Positions 1 to 7,746 of a stretch of DNA of 33,374 bases are shown here, piece by piece. The translations under genes and the position numbers were made by a program. The notes beneath the pieces were generated by a model. It searched no databases. It had not been told where the DNA came from and saw only the letters and a list, made by a program, of their open reading frames with translations. Position 1 is the first letter of the stretch; each line of letters begins with the position of its first letter. The stretch is from Verrucomicrobiota bacterium (lineage in GTDB: Bacteria > Verrucomicrobiota > Verrucomicrobiia > Verrucomicrobiales > Verrucomicrobiaceae), in NCBI GenBank assembly GCA_963204975.1, contig CAUJJC010000225.1, positions 1 to 33,374 of the forward strand. Direction: 5' to 3'.

Positions 1-173
1 GATGCAGGTTACGGAGTTCGAGGTGCAGTCGCTAAACTGTTCGTGCTCAGTGGCCGTTCCGCCTCGTCATCGCTTGCAGCCGGTGACGGGGCTTTTTGTT
101 GCCCTGATGGAATGATGAAATGCTAAGTCATGGTCTAGAATGCTTGTAGTTGCTTGCTTGCGGGCCATTTGAC
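1..173. other. Window edge without a confident gene
   Basis: No coding sequence can be supported here. Two short plus-strand frames are open from the left edge (one closing near 112, the other near 126), so the tail of a gene lying outside the window cannot be excluded, but neither peptide resembles a family I know. A weak 4-bp hairpin followed by five T residues lies at 78-97 and is not convincing as a terminator. Confidence 0.3.
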
Positions 174-174
174 C

Positions 175-212
175 CAAAAAGAAACCCCGCTTGCCGGAGG
201 GCGAGCGGGGTT
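175..212 (-). terminator. Rho-independent terminator, minus strand
   Basis: The 9-bp inverted repeat AACCCCGCT (183-191) / AGCGGGGTT (204-212) forms a G+C-rich stem with a 12-base loop. Read on the minus strand it is followed by a T-rich tail (TTCTTTTT). There is no T-run on the plus side, so it should end minus-strand transcription. No protein gene upstream explains it; the candidate short transcript at 176-407 does. Confidence 0.75.
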
Positions 213-407
213 CGAAAATCCTGATGTTGGAACTCGATGCGACTCTAAGGTCGCGCGCTCGCTGAAGTGGTGGTCGGGTTAAATTTCTCTCCTGCACGCA
301 GTTGATAACTGCCACCAAGTATCGCCATCCCGCGCCAGCACAATACGCCCCGGTCGGAGGCGGCTGTAATCGTGTCTGGATGGATTGAAGTCATGGTTTG
401 CGAAAGT
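176..407 (-). ncRNA. Candidate short minus-strand transcript (sRNA or small-protein mRNA)
   Basis: A good sigma70-like promoter at 414-441 and a strong intrinsic terminator at 175-212 face the same way and bracket about 230 bases with no recognised gene. The transcript would contain an ATG frame of 49 codons (394 down to 245) whose peptide I do not recognise. A second frame in the same stretch reads like a protein fragment but has no start codon near its beginning. It does not show the conserved cores of SRP RNA, RNase P RNA, 6S RNA or tmRNA that I can recognise by eye. The unit is inferred only from promoter plus terminator; function is unknown. Confidence 0.3.
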
Positions 408-413
408 GAGGGG

Positions 414-441
414 ATTCTAATTAGCTTTCAAAATGCGTCAA
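414..441 (-). promoter_or_regulatory. Sigma70-like promoter for the short minus-strand transcript
   Basis: On the minus strand TTGACG (441-436) and TAGAAT (419-414) are separated by 16 bases, giving 5/6 matches to each consensus hexamer. Transcription would start near 407 and run to the terminator at 212-175. The surrounding 420-560 stretch is visibly A+T-rich compared with the rest of the window. Confidence 0.5.
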
Positions 442-573
442 ATCTTTTTTTATCTTTATGTTTTCAGTCGATAGGAAAGTCACTGATAACTCCATTCTCC
501 GAGAAAAACGGAGCGCTGATACGTCCTTCACAAAACGGTGTTGGTTTGAAGTAAGCCTACATCCCGATAGGAC

Positions 574-606
574 ACAAAAACGGCAGCCAGTCACCTGGCT
601 GCCGTT
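574..606 (-). terminator. Terminator of pnp
   Basis: A perfect 12-bp inverted repeat, AACGGCAGCCAG (579-590) / CTGGCTGCCGTT (595-606), has a 4-base loop and is followed on the minus strand by a T-run (TTTTTGTGTC as the template reads out). It lies 27 bases beyond the pnp stop codon, so it is the end of the pnp transcript. Confidence 0.9.
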
Positions 607-632
607 GCTTGTTGAAGGTTGTTAGGCCGCGA

Positions 633-2780
633 TTACTCAGCGGCAGGAGTTTCGCCAACAGCGCCTTTCGCTGCGGCGTCCTTTTCCTTCATGGCGATCT
701 TGCGGCTCATCTTCACGCGGCCTTTGTCATCAACGCCAATGCACTTGGCGGTGACGATGTCACCGACCTTGACGACGTCTTCGGTCTTGTTGACACGGAA
801 GTCGGCCAGCTCGCTGATGTGGATGAGTCCGTCCTTCTTGCCGCCGAGGTTCATGAACGCGCCGAAGTTGGTCGTGCTCACGATCTTGCCGGTGTAGGTC
901 TTGCCGATCTCGATTTCCTGCGAGGTGCCGGAGATCATCTCGATGGCGCGCTCCAGCGATTCCTTGCGGTTCGCATAGATGTAAACCGTGCCGTCGTCTT
1001 CGATGCTGATTTCAGCACCGGACTCGGCCTGGATGCCCTTGATGTTTTTGCCGCCAGGACCGATGAGTTCACCGATCTTGTCCGGGTTGATCTTCACGAC
1101 CTCGATGCGCGGTGCATACGGGCTGAGCGGCTTGATTTCGCTGATGCCGGCGTTCATCGCAGAGAGCACTTGCGTGCGGCCAGCGACGGCCTTGACGATG
1201 GCTTCTTCGAGAATGGCCAGAGGGATGCCAGGGAGCTTGAGGTCAAGCTGGTAGCCGGTGACGCCTTCGGTGGTGCCGCAGAGCTTGAAGTCCATGTCGC
1301 CGAAGTGGTCTTCGCTGCCGATGATGTCGAGCATCGTCAGGTAGCGGCTCATCTTCTCGCCTTCGTATTCGGAAACGAGACCGACGCTGATACCAGCGAC
1401 GGGGCGCTTGATCGGCACGCCTGCGTCCATGAGAGCCATGACGCCGGAGCAAACGGAAGCCATTGAGGTGGAGCCGTTGGACTCCATGACTTCGCTGCTG
1501 ATGCGGATCGCATACGGGAACTGTTCCTTGCTCGGGATGACCGGAGCGATGGAACGCTCGGCGAGGGCACCGTGGCCGATTTCACGACGATTCTGGCCGC
1601 CAAAGCGACCGGTCTCACCGACGGAGAACGGAGGGAAGTTGTAGTGCAGGATGAAGCGCTTGGATTCTGGGCCACCTGCGTAGGTGTCCATTTCCTGGGC
1701 TTCGTCAGCCGGAGCGAGCGTAGCGATGGCGAGGGCCATCGTTTCGCCGCGGGTGAAGGTGGCGGAGCCGTGCGTGCGGGGAAGCACGCCTGCTTCACCG
1801 GAGAGCGGGCGGATCTGGTCCACGCCACGTCCGTCGCAACGGTTCTTCTTGTCCAGGATGGAGATGCGGAAGGCTTTCTTCTGGAGGTAGTCGAAGGCTT
1901 GGCTCACTTCAAAGCTGGTCGCTTCTGGGAACTTGGCCTTGATGGCTTCAGCGACTTCGTCCTTGAGCGCGCCGACGGCCTTGCCGCGAGCGACCTTGGA
2001 AGGGGTGTAGAGGGCGGCTTCGATGCGGTCGCCAGCGATGGCATAGGCGATCTCAAGCAACTCGTCCTTCACGAGCATGAGGGGAACTTCGCGCTTGGGC
2101 TTGCCAGCGAGCTTGGTGAGTTCTTCCTGGGCAGCGACGATCTTCACGACTTCGCTCTGGGCGAAGTGGAGGGCCTTCACGAAGTCGGCTTCGGGCAGTT
2201 CGTTGGCAGCGCCTTCGATCATGATGACGTCGGTCTTATTGCCGACGTAAACGAGGTCGAGATCGCTATCGAGACGCTGAGTCTGGGTAGGATTGACGAT
2301 GAACTCGCCATTGATGCGGCCGATGCGCACGGCACCGACAGGGCCTGCGAACGGGATGTCCGACACGCAAAGCGCGGCGGAAGCACCGTTCATGGCGCAG
2401 ATGTCAGGATCGTTCTCGCCGTCTGCGCTGAGCAGGATGGCGACGACCTGGGTGTCGTAGTAGTAGCCCTTGGGGAACAACGGACGCAATGGGCGGTCCG
2501 TCATGCGGCAGGTGAGGATTTCCTTTTCGGTCGGGCGGCCTTCGCGCTTGAAGTAACCGCCAGGGAAGCGGCCTGCTGCGGAGGCTTTTTCTTTGTATTC
2601 GACGGAGAGCGGGAAGAAATCCTGCCCGTCTTTGACTTTGGTCGCCGAGACGGCGGTGACGATGACGATGGTGTCGCCTAGGCGGACAGTGACTGCGCCG
2701 TCAGCAAGCTTTGCGAACTTGCCGGTTTCGATTTCGAGGGTGCCAGCACCGAGCTGGACAGTTTGTGTGTGTATGGCCAT
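633..2780 (-). CDS. pnp: Polyribonucleotide nucleotidyltransferase (PNPase)
   Basis: This exoribonuclease degrades RNA 3' to 5' by phosphorolysis and is a core part of bacterial RNA turnover. The 715-residue product has the family layout: two RNase PH-like domains with a helical linker, then a KH domain around residues 560-617 (signature IGPGGKNIKGI) and an S1 domain around 628-695 (GKIVSTTNFGAFMNL), and a short Ala/Lys-rich tail. The frame is open 15 codons further upstream, but the start at 2780 (MAIHTQTVQLG) matches where PNPases begin. No Shine-Dalgarno sequence is visible upstream. rpsO lies directly upstream on the same strand, the classic rpsO-pnp order, although a hairpin between them suggests partly separate transcription. 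Identification is secure. Confidence 0.97.
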   Translation of the reverse strand: MAIHTQTVQLGAGTLEIETGKFAKLADGAVTVRLGDTIVIVTAVSATKVKDGQDFFPLSVEYKEKASAAGRFPGGYFKREGRPTEKEILTCRMTDRPLRPLFPKGYYYDTQVVAILLSADGENDPDICAMNGASAALCVSDIPFAGPVGAVRIGRINGEFIVNPTQTQRLDSDLDLVYVGNKTDVIMIEGAANELPEADFVKALHFAQSEVVKIVAAQEELTKLAGKPKREVPLMLVKDELLEIAYAIAGDRIEAALYTPSKVARGKAVGALKDEVAEAIKAKFPEATSFEVSQAFDYLQKKAFRISILDKKNRCDGRGVDQIRPLSGEAGVLPRTHGSATFTRGETMALAIATLAPADEAQEMDTYAGGPESKRFILHYNFPPFSVGETGRFGGQNRREIGHGALAERSIAPVIPSKEQFPYAIRISSEVMESNGSTSMASVCSGVMALMDAGVPIKRPVAGISVGLVSEYEGEKMSRYLTMLDIIGSEDHFGDMDFKLCGTTEGVTGYQLDLKLPGIPLAILEEAIVKAVAGRTQVLSAMNAGISEIKPLSPYAPRIEVVKINPDKIGELIGPGGKNIKGIQAESGAEISIEDDGTVYIYANRKESLERAIEMISGTSQEIEIGKTYTGKIVSTTNFGAFMNLGGKKDGLIHISELADFRVNKTEDVVKVGDIVTAKCIGVDDKGRVKMSRKIAMKEKDAAAKGAVGETPAAE

Positions 2781-2959
2781 ATCTTGGCTGTTGTGTTTTG
2801 GTTTGGTTTGGTGGGAAAGCGTCAAGGCACGGAGGAGCCACAGATTTGAGCTAGGTCACATAGAACCCAATGCTACCATGGAATCTCTCCGTTGCTGCTG
2901 AGGTGTCGAATAGCTAGGCGACTTGGCGGTTCCGCTCTGGGTGGAAAACGCGGCCTTCT

Positions 2960-2996
2960 AAAACGACCGAAGGGTGATGGAAACCATCACCCTTCG
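2960..2996 (-). terminator. Hairpin terminator or processing site between rpsO and pnp
   Basis: A perfect 13-bp inverted repeat, CGAAGGGTGATGG (2968-2980) / CCATCACCCTTCG (2984-2996), has a 3-base loop and lies 11 bases after the rpsO stop. On the minus strand the tail is GTCGTTTTAG, an imperfect T-run, so termination may be partial. In other bacteria the rpsO-pnp junction carries such a hairpin and an RNase III site; the same role here is inference. Confidence 0.7.
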
Positions 2997-3007
2997 AAAA
3001 AATAAAC

Positions 3008-3268
3008 TTAGCGGCGCAGCTTGAGGCTGGCGAGGAGCGTCTTGTAACGCTCTTCGGAATGAGCCTTCAAGTAGTCGAGTAATTTACGACGACGTGCGAC
3101 CATCTGCAGCAGCCCGCGACGCGAGCTATGGTCCTTGGCATTGGTGGCAAGGTGCTGAGTAAGATGATTGATACGATCAGTGAGACGAACCACCTGAACA
3201 TCGGCGCTGCCGGTGTCTTTATCATGCAGTTTGAACGACTGGGTATCCTGGAAAACGACTTGGCTCAT
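3008..3268 (-). CDS. rpsO: 30S ribosomal protein S15
   Basis: S15 binds 16S rRNA early in 30S assembly. The 86-residue basic product is close to the usual 88-89 and has the typical features: the HDKDTGS segment near the start, the [10 protein letters not shown] helix, the DHSSRRGL motif and [10 protein letters not shown] near the C-terminus. The ATG at 3268 has no Shine-Dalgarno sequence at normal distance; an AAGGAGG-like string lies 24 bases upstream (3293-3299 on the plus strand), too far for direct use. In other bacteria S15 represses its own translation through a leader structure, and the long leader here could serve that, but I cannot see a defined pseudoknot. pnp follows on the same strand. 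Confidence 0.97.
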   Translation of the reverse strand: MSQVVFQDTQSFKLHDKDTGSADVQVVRLTDRINHLTQHLATNAKDHSSRRGLLQMVARRRKLLDYLKAHSEERYKTLLASLKLRR

Positions 3269-3472
3269 TGTGTTGTCTTTATCTGTTATCGACCTCCTTG
3301 GCCGACATGTGTTTGTTTTGGTTTTGGGAGCCGCGAGTCAACCACAGAAGAATGGTTTGGCAAGGAGAATGTGAACTTCTCCGAGAGCGTTCATTGCAAA
3401 AAATGTTTGAGACCTAGAAAGCAACTCAGAACTTGGAATCGCTCTCACGCTCATCCATGATATTCCCCAGCC

Positions 3473-4102
3473 ATGGACATTCTTGAACAACTGGGCCTTG
3501 CGCTCGGGCTCGCCTCTCTTGCTGGCTTGAATCTCTACCTCACGGTCTTCCTCGCCGGAGTGCTGATGCACTTCAATTTGCTGCATCTAGCCGATCAACA
3601 CCAGGAGCTGGCCGCTCTGGGGCATCCCTGGGTCATTGGTGTGGCGGGTGTTCTCTACCTTGTGGAGTTTTTTGCGGATAAGGTTCCTTGGGTGGACTCG
3701 CTCTGGGACACCGTTCATACCTTGATTCGCCCGGCGGGCGGCACCTTGCTCGCCCTTCAGGCACTGGGCGATTTAGCTCCAGAGATTCAGGTCATCGCGG
3801 GACTTCTAGCAGGCGGAGCAGCCCTCACCACCCATGCGACCAAAGCAGGCACGCGGCTGCTAGCCAACCACTCTCCAGAACCCGTGAGTAATATCGCCCT
3901 CAGCGTCGGCGAAGACGCCGCAGTCGTCGGCGGATCGGCACTGGCGTTTCTAGCCCCTGTAGCGGCACTTGTTGTCTTCGCCGTGGCACTCGTGGTTCTG
4001 TGGTTGGTTTTGCCACGAGTCTGGAGAGTCCTTCGCGGTTCCGCCCGCCATATTTTCTGGCGGGTGAAGAAAGGTGCGGAAGCCAATCCCTCCCTGCCTT
4101 GA
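3473..4102 (+). CDS. DUF4126 family integral membrane protein
   Basis: The 209-residue protein is strongly hydrophobic, with roughly five membrane segments (around residues 10-34, 52-66, 85-115, 145-160 and 160-185) and a basic tail ending in VKKGAEANPSLP. The stretch PWVDSLWDTVHTLIRPAGG, followed by an Ala/Leu/Gly-rich helix, is typical of the DUF4126 family of inner-membrane proteins. The biochemical role of that family is not known to me. The gene is divergent from rpsO and convergent with the lipoprotein gene at 4121, whose stop is 18 bases away. No Shine-Dalgarno sequence precedes the ATG. The family assignment is from memory of the motif. Confidence 0.8.
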   Translation: MDILEQLGLALGLASLAGLNLYLTVFLAGVLMHFNLLHLADQHQELAALGHPWVIGVAGVLYLVEFFADKVPWVDSLWDTVHTLIRPAGGTLLALQALGDLAPEIQVIAGLLAGGAALTTHATKAGTRLLANHSPEPVSNIALSVGEDAAVVGGSALAFLAPVAALVVFAVALVVLWLVLPRVWRVLRGSARHIFWRVKKGAEANPSLP

Positions 4103-4120
4103 CACGTCCGCTGGTTCAAG

Positions 4121-4462
4121 TCAGCGCTGCATCGGACGACGCGAGTATCCATCGAAATACCCTTCGCGGAACGCGTTCTCATCGGTCCTCCCAAATCGCT
4201 GGTAGGCACGTCCCACATCTTGCGGATAGCCGTAACCGCGATCCTGGCTGCCGATATCGAAACCACTGCGATACTCAGCAACCCAATCAGGCCGGTCACC
4301 GGATGGATACGCAGGCTGAGGAGAGGCGAATCCTGGCAGTGGCGGCAATGGAGGTGGCGGGGGAGGAAAGGGAAGTCTTCCCGGCCCAACGCAGCCACTG
4401 AGCAGCAAGCAGAGACAACCCAACCAGACGCGAGGAACGACGCATTTCATTGATTGCTTCAT
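4121..4462 (-). CDS. Proline-rich small lipoprotein, function unknown
   Basis: The 113-residue product begins with a basic N-terminus, a hydrophobic segment and the lipobox LLSGC, so the Cys should be lipidated after signal peptidase II cleavage. Immediately after it comes a Pro-rich linker (PFPPPPPPLPPLP), then a Tyr/Gly/Asp-rich, Arg-rich tail (EYRSGFDIGSQDRGYGYPQD). I chose the ATG at 4462 because GGAG stands five bases upstream, one of the few Shine-Dalgarno-like sites in the window; an internal ATG at 4450 would still give a full lipobox. The gene lies 36 bases after the sulfatase stop on the same strand and may be co-transcribed. I do not recognise the family. Confidence 0.7.
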   Translation of the reverse strand: MKQSMKCVVPRVWLGCLCLLLSGCVGPGRLPFPPPPPPLPPLPGFASPQPAYPSGDRPDWVAEYRSGFDIGSQDRGYGYPQDVGRAYQRFGRTDENAFREGYFDGYSRRPMQR

Positions 4463-4498
4463 GACTCCAGAACGTTGGTGCGTCAAGAATCGCTGCCG

Positions 4499-5917
4499 TC
4501 AAGGCACCGGAGTAGGGTCCTGCCACGCCTCCTTCATCTTGGCCTCCAGGCGGGTCACGAGATCAGGATGTTGGGATGCTAGATTGCTTTGCTCTGCCAC
4601 ATCGGACTCAAGGTTAAACAACTGCACCTGAAGGGGTTGCGCTTTGCCCTTGGACTTGCCCTTGCCTTTGACGATTCCGGTATTGAGGTGAATCAGTTTC
4701 CACGGCCATTGGAGCACGGCACGCTTGCCTCCTTGCTCGTCGAAATTCCAATACAAATACTCGTGCTGCCGTTGCGTCCCCTGCCCCGTCAGAGCTGGCA
4801 CCATCGAGATCCCGTCCGTTCCAACGTCCAATCTCACACCGCTCAGCGCCGCCACTGTCGGCATCAAATCCTGGAACCCGCTCACATGCTCGCTGACGAC
4901 ACCCGCCTTGATCTTTCGCGGCCAGCGCGCCAGCAGCGGCGTCCGAATACCACCGTCCGTCATGCTGCGTTTGATACCTGAGTAATCTCCGTTGCTGTTG
5001 AAGAAATCGCTGCTGTGCAGTCCCTCAGCGTGGGCACCATTGTCACTCGAAAAGAACACAAGAGTCGAGTCATCAAGCCCCCTCGCCTTCAGCATAGCCA
5101 GCACAGCCCCCACCTGGTCATCCACAAAGCGAACGAACTGCGCGAATCCCTTCTCTACATCAGGCCAGTCACGATTCGCGAACTCGCCATAGTCGGGCGA
5201 CTCCAATCCATGGCCGAGCGGAGATTCCTTCTTCGCCTCGTTGTTAGCGTGAGGCAGATTCAAGGCATAGTATAAAAAGAAGGGCTTCTCCCTGGACTGC
5301 CCCTCCAGGAATCCCTGCACCTTCTCTGCGATCACAGCAGGTGCCCAGACCTTGCGTCCCCCCTTCGTTGCCACACCGGAATCCTCATGGGAAGGGCCGC
5401 CACTCTGAGGAATCGTCACATTCGGCAGCGGCACTCGCGAGCCATTATGAACCAGGAAGGTGGGATAAAAATTGTGTGCATGGCTGGTATCCACATAACC
5501 AAAAAACTCATCGAATCCCTTCCTCTGCGGATCGTCCTCAGGCAGAGGTTTCCCGAGTCCATACTTACCAAAGCAAGCCGTTGTGTAGCCGGCTTGTTTC
5601 AGGACCTTGGGCACCGTTAAATCACTGTCGGGGATCGTCCACAGCCCATTCCCACGAACCCGGCAATGGCCCGTGTGCAACCCGGTCATCAGGACACAAC
5701 GCGATGGCGCACAAACGGTATTGCCCGCGTAGTGTCTGGTAAACTTCATCCCTTCAGTTGCCAGCCGATCAATGTGGGGCGTCGTGAGCATCTTCTGTCC
5801 ATAACATCCCAGATCACCCATACCGAGGTCGTCCGCCAGGATGTAAATGATGTTAGGCCGCTGCGCCAAAGCGGTTGAAGTGTAGAGCAGCGCGAGCGCA
5901 AAGATGAATCGGATCAT
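4499..5917 (-). CDS. Secreted type I sulfatase (arylsulfatase family)
   Basis: The 472-residue enzyme should hydrolyse sulfate esters, probably of polysaccharides, outside the cytoplasm. The start at 5917 gives a clean signal peptide (MIRFIFALALLYTSTALAQ); the frame extends 37 codons further upstream but that part is not signal-like. The mature protein begins RPNIIYILADDLG with the metal-binding Asp pair at 29-30. The maturation motif CAPSR places the formylglycine precursor Cys at residue 69, so activity needs a formylglycine-generating enzyme, not seen in this window. The SSDNGAH block near the middle is the second conserved sulfatase region. Substrate cannot be predicted. The lipoprotein gene at 4462 follows. 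Confidence 0.93.
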   Translation of the reverse strand: MIRFIFALALLYTSTALAQRPNIIYILADDLGMGDLGCYGQKMLTTPHIDRLATEGMKFTRHYAGNTVCAPSRCVLMTGLHTGHCRVRGNGLWTIPDSDLTVPKVLKQAGYTTACFGKYGLGKPLPEDDPQRKGFDEFFGYVDTSHAHNFYPTFLVHNGSRVPLPNVTIPQSGGPSHEDSGVATKGGRKVWAPAVIAEKVQGFLEGQSREKPFFLYYALNLPHANNEAKKESPLGHGLESPDYGEFANRDWPDVEKGFAQFVRFVDDQVGAVLAMLKARGLDDSTLVFFSSDNGAHAEGLHSSDFFNSNGDYSGIKRSMTDGGIRTPLLARWPRKIKAGVVSEHVSGFQDLMPTVAALSGVRLDVGTDGISMVPALTGQGTQRQHEYLYWNFDEQGGKRAVLQWPWKLIHLNTGIVKGKGKSKGKAQPLQVQLFNLESDVAEQSNLASQHPDLVTRLEAKMKEAWQDPTPVP

Positions 5918-6029
5918 GCACGCGTGCAGACGACCGTGAGACAGCGAATGTTTCAAATCAAACACATCCGTCACAGCAAAGCACTGCCCAAGCCTCCATC
6001 GGAGTGAAACACGAAAAACGCCTTTCACT

Positions 6030-6058
6030 TTGACCAGCCATCCTGCGGCGCTTAGGAT
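6030..6058 (+). promoter_or_regulatory. Sigma70-like promoter of the FKBP gene
   Basis: TTGACC (6030-6035) and TAGGAT (6053-6058) are spaced by exactly 17 bases. The -10 hexamer ends six bases before the ATG at 6065, so transcription from it would begin at or next to the start codon. The AGGA inside the -10 could instead be a Shine-Dalgarno site for a transcript begun further upstream; the two readings exclude each other. Confidence 0.4.
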
Positions 6059-6064
6059 CCTTTG

Positions 6065-6814
6065 ATGAACCTACGCATCCTCACCCTCGTGGCCGCAGCG
6101 ACGGCCGTCCCATTCATGGCCAGCGCCCAAGACAATGCCCCCGCCGCACCTTCAGGTGCCGCAGAACTGACCAAGCCAAAATTTGCACCTGGCGAAGATC
6201 CACTTGCCAGCGTCCCCATGGACAAGGTGAGCTACTTCATTGGCCGCAACATTGGCAAGCAGATGAGCGGCCAGGGATTCAAGCCTGACTTCGATGCCCT
6301 GAAGAACGGCCTACAAGACTCCTTCAACGGCAAGGACGCCAAGTATCCCGAAACTGAAATGCGTGCTGCCATGGAGCAATTCCAGGCCGCCATGCAGGAA
6401 GTGGATTCCCGGAAGCGTGCAGAATCCGCCAAGGCAGGTGAAACTTTCCTGGCCGAGAACGGCAAGAAGACCGGAGTCACCACCACCGCCTCTGGTCTCC
6501 AGTATGAAGTGCTCAAAGCCGCAGAAGGCCCCAAGCCAGCCGCAACTGACACGGTCAAAGTTCACTACAAAGGCACTCTCACCAATGGCGAAGAGTTCGA
6601 CAGCAGCTACTCCCGCAACGAGCCCGCCGAATTCCCACTCAACGGTGTGATTCCCGGCTGGACCGAAGGCGTTCAACTCATGAACAAGGGCAGCAAGTTC
6701 AAGTTCGTCATTCCTGGCAAGCTGGCCTATGGCGAACAAGGCAGCCCACCCAAAATCGGACCCAACGAAGTGCTCGTGTTTGAAGTCGAGCTTCTCGAAA
6801 TCAAAGGCAAGTAA
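6065..6814 (+). CDS. Exported FKBP-type peptidyl-prolyl cis-trans isomerase (Mip/FkpA-like)
   Basis: The 249-residue protein should assist folding of exported proteins. It has a signal peptide ending near MASAQ, a helical dimerisation-type domain (about residues 40-135: DKVSYFIGRNIGKQM, then an Ala/Glu-rich helix), and a C-terminal FKBP domain (about 140-249) with VKVHYKGTLTNGEEFDSSY, GVIPGWTEGVQLM, KFVIPGKLAYGEQG and the ending VFEVELLEI. This is the Mip/FkpA/FklB layout. The ATG at 6065 is used rather than the TTG just before it, since it gives a normal signal peptide. A matching promoter lies at 6030-6058 and a strong terminator at 6831-6865, so it is a one-gene unit. Confidence 0.95.
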   Translation: MNLRILTLVAAATAVPFMASAQDNAPAAPSGAAELTKPKFAPGEDPLASVPMDKVSYFIGRNIGKQMSGQGFKPDFDALKNGLQDSFNGKDAKYPETEMRAAMEQFQAAMQEVDSRKRAESAKAGETFLAENGKKTGVTTTASGLQYEVLKAAEGPKPAATDTVKVHYKGTLTNGEEFDSSYSRNEPAEFPLNGVIPGWTEGVQLMNKGSKFKFVIPGKLAYGEQGSPPKIGPNEVLVFEVELLEIKGK

Positions 6815-6830
6815 GCACGCCTGACTCTCA

Positions 6831-6865
6831 AAGCCGTCCGCAAGACCTGCGGGCGGCTTTTTTGT
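6831..6865 (+). terminator. Terminator of the FKBP gene
   Basis: A 12-bp stem, AAGCCGTCCGCA (6831-6842) / TGCGGGCGGCTT (6848-6859), with one G-T pair and a 5-base loop, runs straight into a T-run (CTTTTTTTG). It lies 16 bases after the FKBP stop. Confidence 0.9.
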
Positions 6866-6911
6866 TGCACCCCTTCGTGAGAGCACCGCTACATAAACCG
6901 TTTCACCCATC

Positions 6912-7736
6912 ATGAACCGCCGCACCTTGCTACGCACCGCGCTGACACTGCCAGCCCTTGCTGCTGCAACTCCCCAGGCCACACCTCAGCGCTCGTTCAT
7001 TGATTGCAATGTCTGGATCGGCACGCACCCCAACCGCCACCTTCCTTGGCACGATGCGGCCGGGCTAGCCGCCCATCTCCACAGGCATCACGTCACAGAA
7101 GCATGGGCCTGCACCTTCGACGCCATCCTTCACAAAGACCTCCGATCCGCCAACGATGAACTCGCACGCCAATGCGCACACACCAACGGTCTAGTTCGCC
7201 CCGTGGGAGCCATCAACCCCGTCCTCCCAGGCTGGCAGCACGACGTGTCCCGCTGTGCAGAAACGCACCAGATGCATGCCATCCGCTTGCTGCCCAGCTA
7301 CCACGGATACACGCTGCACGACCCCAGGTTCCTGGAGGTGCTTGAGGTTGCCAGCAAGGCGAGATTGCTCACACAAGTCGTGGTGCAACTCGAAGATCAG
7401 CGCACCCAACACGCCCTGCTTCAGGTGCCCGCCGTCGATCTCAAGCCATTGGCCAAGGATGCCTGCATTATGGTGCTCAACGCCAATGCCTCCCACATTC
7501 TCACCGGCTTGCGCGGCAAGAAGGCGGTGATCGATACAGCCTTCATCGAAGGCGTGGGGGGCATCGAGAACCTGCTCAAATCCTGGCCTCAGGAGCAGCT
7601 CGTCTTCGGCTCGCACTCGCCGTGGTTCTACTGGGAAGCGAATGGCCTCAAGCTCCAGGAGTCCGAGCTAAGCGCTGAACAAGCCGCTGCCATCAACAGC
7701 AGGAATGCTCTCGCCATGTGCCAGACGATCCGATAG
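6912..7736 (+). CDS. Tat-exported amidohydrolase-2-like protein lacking the HxH metal motif
   Basis: The 274-residue protein starts with NRRTLLRTALTLPALAAA, a twin-arginine-like signal. The rest has the outline of an amidohydrolase family 2 TIM barrel: an opening strand (FIDCNVWIG), a VRPVGAINP strand, AIRLLPSYHGY, and a closing FGSHSPW segment. The first strand normally carries an HxH metal pair after the Asp; here it reads DCNVW, so metal binding is altered or lost. Related sequences with the same change are familiar to me from Planctomycetes and Verrucomicrobia, but their activity is not. Ten bases separate it from the next gene, so the two are probably co-transcribed. Whether it is catalytic is open. 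Confidence 0.75.
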   Translation: MNRRTLLRTALTLPALAAATPQATPQRSFIDCNVWIGTHPNRHLPWHDAAGLAAHLHRHHVTEAWACTFDAILHKDLRSANDELARQCAHTNGLVRPVGAINPVLPGWQHDVSRCAETHQMHAIRLLPSYHGYTLHDPRFLEVLEVASKARLLTQVVVQLEDQRTQHALLQVPAVDLKPLAKDACIMVLNANASHILTGLRGKKAVIDTAFIEGVGGIENLLKSWPQEQLVFGSHSPWFYWEANGLKLQESELSAEQAAAINSRNALAMCQTIR

Positions 7737-7746
7737 GCTTCGCGGC

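Noticed and set aside
78-97. Plus-strand hairpin with five T residues
   Set aside because: The stem is only four base pairs, too weak to call a terminator.
67-318. 83-codon minus-strand frame at the left edge
   Set aside because: It runs straight through the strong terminator hairpin at 183-212 and has no recognisable family features.
372-554. 60-codon plus-strand frame in the A+T-rich stretch
   Set aside because: No start signal or family resemblance, and it overlaps the opposite-strand promoter.
609-1466. 285-codon plus-strand frame
   Set aside because: It is antisense to pnp; its Asp/Ala/Val-rich peptide reflects the mirrored codon bias of the real gene.
3293-3299. AAGGAGG as Shine-Dalgarno of rpsO
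   Set aside because: It lies 24 bases from the ATG, too far for direct use; at most part of a leader structure.
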